In this document: in pieces, positions 59,566-64,000 of the stretch
Layout: every line of letters begins with the position of its first letter
How positions within the stretch are numbered: the first letter of the stretch is position 1
DNA from: Diphasiastrum complanatum
Taxonomy: Eukaryota > Streptophyta > Lycopodiopsida > Lycopodiales > Lycopodiaceae
Assembly: GCA_029204225.1 (NCBI GenBank)
Contig: CM055103.1
Span: 44,509,095 to 44,573,094 of the forward strand
Direction of reading: 5' to 3'
DNA: 64,000 nt
Notes under the pieces: generated by a model
Databases searched by the model: none
Told to the model about the DNA's origin: nothing
The model's input: the letters and a program-made list of their open reading frames with translations, nothing else
Position numbers and translations under genes: made by a program

Positions 59566-60073
59566 TCACCAACCTGTAATGGGTGATACGTTAGAAGTCA
59601 TAGAAGAACTACCGAAACTTGAGCCAACCGATGCTACAGAACCACCGTTAGTGAATGTAACACTTGCTGCCACAAAACCTGTTGCCAACATAATGGCAAG
59701 ACGATTGACTGAACCAATCGTAGTACCCCCGGAGATAGAAGGAGTACCCAGAATTAGTAGATCCACTCCTGAGTTTCATGGAGCACCGTATGAAAGTGCC
59801 GAAGAGCATATTGATGCTTTTTGGACCACCTGCTTTACCAGTGTCACAAACCCACATCATGAAATGATGTTTTTCGCCACCACTTTATCTGGAACGGCTA
59901 GGCATTGGTATCATATTGTGCAAAGAGGCTCAATTCACACCATTGAGGAGTTCCAGAGACTGTTTTTTAATGAGTATGCCCCCCACCGAACGGCTGATGG
60001 CCTACTGTTCAAACTAACTTCCCTAAAGCAAGGAAGTAACGAAACCTCAAGAGGCTGGACACTTGGAGGATAG
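59566..60073 (+). pseudogene. GY2 gag core
   Basis: Reads MGDTLEVIEELPKLEPTD, then FHGAPYESAEEHIDAFWTTC, FFATTLSGTARHWYHIV and FQRLFFNEYAPHRTADGLLF, the standard gypsy gag core. It jumps at about 60045 into the end of the knuckle (GWTLGG stop), through a sequence shared with AGAGGCCTGGACACTTGGAG in GY1. The linker continues out of frame to 60600. Confidence 0.8.
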
Positions 60074-60667
60074 ATCTTGGATACGTAGAGACGCACTAAA
60101 CACGGGGAATAGGATGCCTGGGCCAGTGAACCATAGACCCCAGGAGGACAGAACAGCGGGGCCATCAAGGCCACCTCAACACATATAACGTGGATCCAAG
60201 ATTAGCCAGGAGGATAAAGGGAAGGCACGCGTAGAAGATGGTCGGCCACCCGTGAATTTCATCACCATGGAGACACTAGAGGAACCCACAAGTAGAAAAG
60301 AGGTTTTAGTAGTGACCCGAAGTAACCTCTAGACAGAGCTACCTCTCCCAGGAAACCCAAGCCTACACCAAAACCACCACCGGAGGTAGATAACCCAGTG
60401 GTCATTAAAAAGCCATTATTCGAACCTACACCCATCTACGAGGATCCACTACCCAAAGAGCAAGGTGATATTAGCGTCTTGGAAGGGCGTAGACATCCTA
60501 GATTTCTAGGACTGAGAAAAGAGAAAATCGGCCTAGAAACTAAGAGAAGGCGCAGGTATAGGAAGGATATAGACCTAAACCTTGAAGAGAGGGAATATTG
60601 ACCTAGGTCAAGCCCTAGAGAATCTAAAATTGGAAATAGGGCTCTGGCAACTAGTACTATTAAACGC

Positions 60668-61150
60668 ATGGTCAAACGACTGATGAGACCACCCGCGACC
60701 AGAACACTGGAGCCACCTACAATAGGAAAAGTAGATGCAGATTTGTTAGATTGCTACTGCCCTAAGGTAGACGTACTCATAGATGGCCTAGTCATTTCAG
60801 GGGCCATAATTGATGCAAGGTCAACAGTTAACATCATAAGTCTAGAACTTTTAGACCGCCTTGGTTTTACTTTAGAACCTGCTACCTTGACAGCCCTAAA
60901 GCTAGCCAACAACTCTGTGATCAAACCAGAGGGCGAGCTTAAGAATGTACTCACTGACCCAGAAAAAATAGCTATGCTCCTAGCCATGATGACACCAACT
61001 ACAGTGTCCCAACTTCAGACCTTCTTACGCTCGAGTGGTTATTACAAAAGATATGTCATGACCTATGTATCACATACTTACCAGATGACTGGCTTATTGA
61101 AAACCAATGTGGAGTGGACCTGGGACGAGGCATGTGAAAAGACTTTTTAG
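60668..61150 (+). pseudogene. GY2 protease N-part joined to RT thumb
   Basis: VDVLIDGLVISGAIIDARST (D-A-R instead of D-A-G, as in GY1), FTLEPATLTALKLANNS, GELKNVL, then a direct join at about 60953 to DPEKIAMLLAMMTPTTVSQL, SSGYYKRYV and VEWTWDEACEKTF. The second protease signature and the whole RT catalytic part are missing. Confidence 0.8.
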
Positions 61151-61373
61151 GAAAAGTAGCTTTGGCTAATGCTCCAATATTGAAACCACCTATGTACGAC
61201 TGGGAGTTCTTCGTTTTCACAAGCACCACGGACACGTGCATAAACTGTTGCCTAGCCCAAATTTGGCACAAAAAATATCACCCTATTATTTTTATAGGAA
61301 GAAAACTGAACAAAGCCGAACTTAATTATAGTAAGGCTAGAAAATTTGTTTAGAGATAGCTTACGCTTTCAAC
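61151..61373 (+). pseudogene. GY2 RNase H fragment
   Basis: APILKPPMYDWEFFVFT, then FIGRKLNKAELNYSKARKFV and a stop; matches the inverted copy at 51890-51970. Breaks off at GCTTACGCT, where C2 LTR sequence starts. Confidence 0.7.
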
Positions 61374-61565
61374 TACACTTCCCTCACGTGTGTATGTACT
61401 TGCTTGATGATTGTATGCATGTAGTAATGTGTTTTTGCCTTAGTTTTTTGAGATAGATCTTGATTATCAATCTATGCTTGATCTTGATTATCAATCTATG
61501 CAAACACAAAGCTTAGGAGATCATTATCACACACTAGGGCACTCCCACACATGTGAAATTCAACA
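61374..61565 (+). repeat. C2 partial LTR (3' end only)
   Basis: Aligns with the last 185 bp of the solo LTR at 58729-59426 (CACGTGTG, GCATGTAGTA, GATCTTGATTATCAATCTA). The left 500 bp are missing. Confidence 0.75.
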
Positions 61566-61578
61566 TGGTATCAGAGCC
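61566..61578 (+). promoter_or_regulatory. Primer-binding site of C2
   Basis: TGGTATCAGAGCC directly after AATTCAACA. Confidence 0.9.
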
Positions 61579-62324
61579 TACCTATGTTATCCATGCATCT
61601 ATCATCTTATTATGAAAATTTTCCTAGAAATCAAGATCTAGGGAGTGAAGATTGCATCTCCCATACTATCTTTGAGTCTTTTGGATCAAGAGAGTTCATT
61701 ATCAAAGTGATTGGATCTTATCTGGTAATGTACGGAAATTAGTGCTCAGACACGTGTGAAAAACAACCTAATTTTTCTAAGTGGCTCTCTTCCAGGGTGG
61801 ATCCAAAATCATTGCTAGACAGTTTCCTAGAAAGCTAGTAGAGTCAAGATTGTATAGCAATTAGTTCCATATCAATTGGATCTTCCAATCACAAGTTATA
61901 GCCAATTGAATCAAGGTGGGAAGGGCACCCAACCTGGTTGGACACATTTTGTTTGATCACTATCTTGCTTGTTTCATCCAAAAATTCAAGAAAAAGCTTG
62001 CCAATCTAGTCTATTTGAGATCTAGACAACTTTTTGAGGTCATAGCCACATTGTTTTATGCAATCCAATTGTATTTGAGTGATTTGTGGATTCTTTGAGT
62101 GCTTTACATGTGCTAAAGAGAGTTTGACCCAAACTTTGCCTATACTCCACCTTTGAGTGAGAGGTTAATCTAGTTTGAGAGAGATTGGAAAAGCTAATGA
62201 GATTGATCTCACATTTTGTTCCAAGATCTTACATAGGAGTTGGTAGTACACCTTTATTGGATCCTATAGTGAGAGAGAAGCAAACTTTGTTGTTCATTAC
62301 AAGGTATTTCCACTAATTTTCATG

Positions 62325-63180
62325 GTTTCCATGGGTTCTTTCTTATTGGAATCAAGTGAGAGATTAACTACATCAAATTATTCTATTAGATGTGATGGAC
62401 ATAGTCCTTGGAGTTGAGGAGGAGCCTCAAGTGCTTCAAAAAGTCCAAAGGTACAAGAAAAGAGCTAGGATGGCTATACACTATATCAAAATGAATGTCT
62501 CTAATGAGGTATTGAGAGAGATAGGTGCTTGCAACTCGACCAAGGAGGCTTGGGATTCACTCAAAGCTATCTATGAGGCCAAGAATACCTCTAGGCTCCT
62601 CACTCTAAGGAACCAAATTTTTTAAATTTTCCAAAGGAGTGATGAGAGTGCAACCAATTATGTATTGAGAGTCAAAGACATCCATAGAGAGCTTGCTTGT
62701 ATTGGAGACACCATCAAACAAAGTGAGCTAGTTCAAGTGATCCTCAATGGCTTGAGAGATGAATATGACAATCTTGTCCAATCCTATGCTATCAAATAAG
62801 AGCTACCATGTTTGGAGACCTTGCAAGGTGTTCTTATTGCTGAAGAGTCAAGACAAGAGAACAAGCTTATGAGGATGGACAAGTTATTACTCAATCATAA
62901 TGGAGAAGTCAAAGCTCATTTGTCAAAGACAAGCACAAAGGGAAGAGCAAAAATCAACACCAACATTTCTCTAAAGACAACTAATGGTAAGGACAAATAT
63001 GGACAAGAGGATGATTCATCTCAAGGTTCTACTTCAAACTTGAAGAAAAAGAAGATGAAGTGTTTATTTTGTGGCAAGAAAGGCCATTATGCCACTAATT
63101 GTTTCAAGAAGAAAAACCAATTCAAGCATGCCAACATCTCTAATGAGAAAGAAAAAAAAAATTCAAAATTTATTTTCTAG
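62325..63180 (+). pseudogene. C2 gag
   Basis: Starts MVSMGSFLLESSERLTTSNY, then a short deletion and frame change before VMDIVLGVEEEPQVLQKVQR (62392-62625). A stop (TAA 62623) is followed by more gag in frame (SELVQVILNGLRDEYDNLVQ), another stop near 62798, then ETLQGVLIAEESRQENKL and the knuckle CLFCGKKGHYATNC, ending in a Lys run and TAG 63178-63180. Closest in the window to C1 gag. Confidence 0.85.
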
Positions 63181-63190
63181 GGAGCCACCT

Positions 63191-64000
63191 TGAACTTGGC
63201 ATTGGAAACAAGGCTATGTCACAAGCAAAATTATAAATTTTCACAAACAATTCATGTTTTAGTAAAAGCTCTATAACAACAAGGTCAAACCCCAACTATT
63301 GAGTAGTTTAGCTCCGTAAATGGCATTGCCAGGTTGTATATATGTTGTATGTAACAAACAACCACTAGTTGCTTAACATGTATTAACATGTATGCAACAA
63401 CAACAAAATGTCACAGCACTGATATTCAATGTAGATGAAACTCCTCATTGTTGGAGTTGGAGAAACTCATGGCTGTCAAGAAGAGTCCAATAATCCTTTC
63501 AGAAATAGGTAGATTAGTCACATCAATAGATCTTATGGTTACACATTATTACCTTAGAGAAGTTACAAAATGCCTACAAACTTCTAATAGTAACTCAATA
63601 AGACGACCAGCATCAGCATTATTATTTACACAATGTTCCTCTAGACGTTCAATGAAGGATACATACAAACTCTGAACAAAATATTTCAAGTTCAGAAATT
63701 TTATTAAAATTGGTGCTGGAGAAACTGATATACCAAGTACTTATTTAGAGCTCTCAGTTGCATTACCAAAAAATAGTGTTGGATGCTATGATGCTAGTGG
63801 AACAAATGCAACAAAGAAACGGCTTCTCACAGAGAGATACTCTCAAATTTATAGGAAACTCATGAATAGCAAATAATCTTTTTTCTGCATTGTCATTTCA
63901 ATACATTGGCATTTTACAGGCATCCTTCAATATGGTACAACATTGATCCATACCATAAATTTCTTGCGGTTGCAAAATAGTGCAAGACCAGCTACTATGA
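63191..64000 (+). other. Right edge: unassigned broken ORF
   Basis: From 63437 to 63876 the plus frame is open apart from one TGA at 63673-63675. The first part contains SPIILSEIGRLVTSIDLMVT and the second IGAGETDIPSTYLELSVALP and LLTERYSQIYRKLMNSK, ending TAA 63874-63876. It does not look like retrotransposon protein. A minus-strand reading (RLEEHCVNNNADAGRLIELL) is a rival. I cannot name either. Confidence 0.3.

Larger units (their letters stand above)
58361..61373 (+). mobile_element. Ty3/gypsy element GY2, internally deleted
   Basis: Second copy of GY1. Contains leader, a solo LTR insertion, gag core, linker, protease N-part, RT thumb and RNase H. RT palm and most knuckles are deleted. 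It ends where copia C2 begins, within the RNase H region. Confidence 0.75.
61374..63190 (+). mobile_element. Truncated copia C2
   Basis: Partial 5' LTR (61374-61565), primer-binding site, leader and gag, then loss of similarity at about 63190. No protease, pol or 3' LTR. Confidence 0.75.

Overview
This window looks like nuclear DNA from a land plant. The evidence is a PLS-class pentatricopeptide repeat (PPR) gene with DYW-domain remnants, an alpha/beta-hydrolase gene with plant-type GT-AG introns, and dense nested Ty1/copia and Ty3/gypsy LTR retrotransposons primed by initiator-methionine tRNA (TGGTATCAGAGC binding sites). The almost identical PPR units recall fern and other early-diverging vascular plant PPR families, but the species cannot be fixed from the sequence. 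I see no bacterial genes, no CRISPR array, no rRNA and no convincing tRNA gene.

Layout. 1-1.8 kb: 3' part of a PPR gene whose E/E+/DYW end is broken by frameshifts. 1.8-5.5 kb: gene-poor. 5.6-16.7 kb: three tandem copies of a composite unit (antisense copia remnant plus sense copia 5' end with half of a TIR element). The middle copy is split by copia C0 (9216-14147), whose zinc knuckle is split in turn by a 1.1-kb TIR element with a near-perfect 0.6-kb palindrome. 16.7-17.8 kb: degenerate interspersed repeat. 18.2-18.5 kb: antisense copia gag scrap. 20.3-21.7 kb: the one gene that looks intact, a four-exon alpha/beta-hydrolase on the minus strand. 22.6-23.4 kb: CT microsatellites, teloboxes and a small tandem repeat.

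23.9-40.6 kb is a retrotransposon stack that can be ordered from target-site duplications. Repeat H1 was hit by non-autonomous element G2a (26294-30438, minus, TSD CTAGC/CTAGA). Next to it lies gag-protease-only element G1 (30458-39499, plus, TSD CTTGC). The 3' LTR of G1 was hit by G2b (35373-38910, minus, TSD GGGGG). 41.6-52 kb: gypsy GY1, interrupted by young copia C1 (44060-50322, TSD TATTT) and ending in an inverted pol fragment. 52.7-55.1 kb: H2, a second copy of H without the 13-kb insertion, which confirms the reconstruction. 57.6-58.4 kb: antisense copia RT (C3). 58.4-61.4 kb: second gypsy copy GY2, carrying a solo LTR (TSD GACAA). 61.4-63.2 kb: truncated copia C2. 63.2-64 kb: unassigned.

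Almost every element is defective, and C1 carries lesions despite nearly identical LTRs. The picture is of elements moved in trans by partners outside the window. Only the hydrolase, and perhaps an ancestral PPR gene, is host protein-coding capacity. I find no new multi-gene system. The least conventional items are the palindromic TIR element that hitchhikes in copia gag, the uninterrupted 393-codon ORF in C0, the G1/G2 group sharing LTR ends and leader, and complementary deletions in GY1 and GY2.
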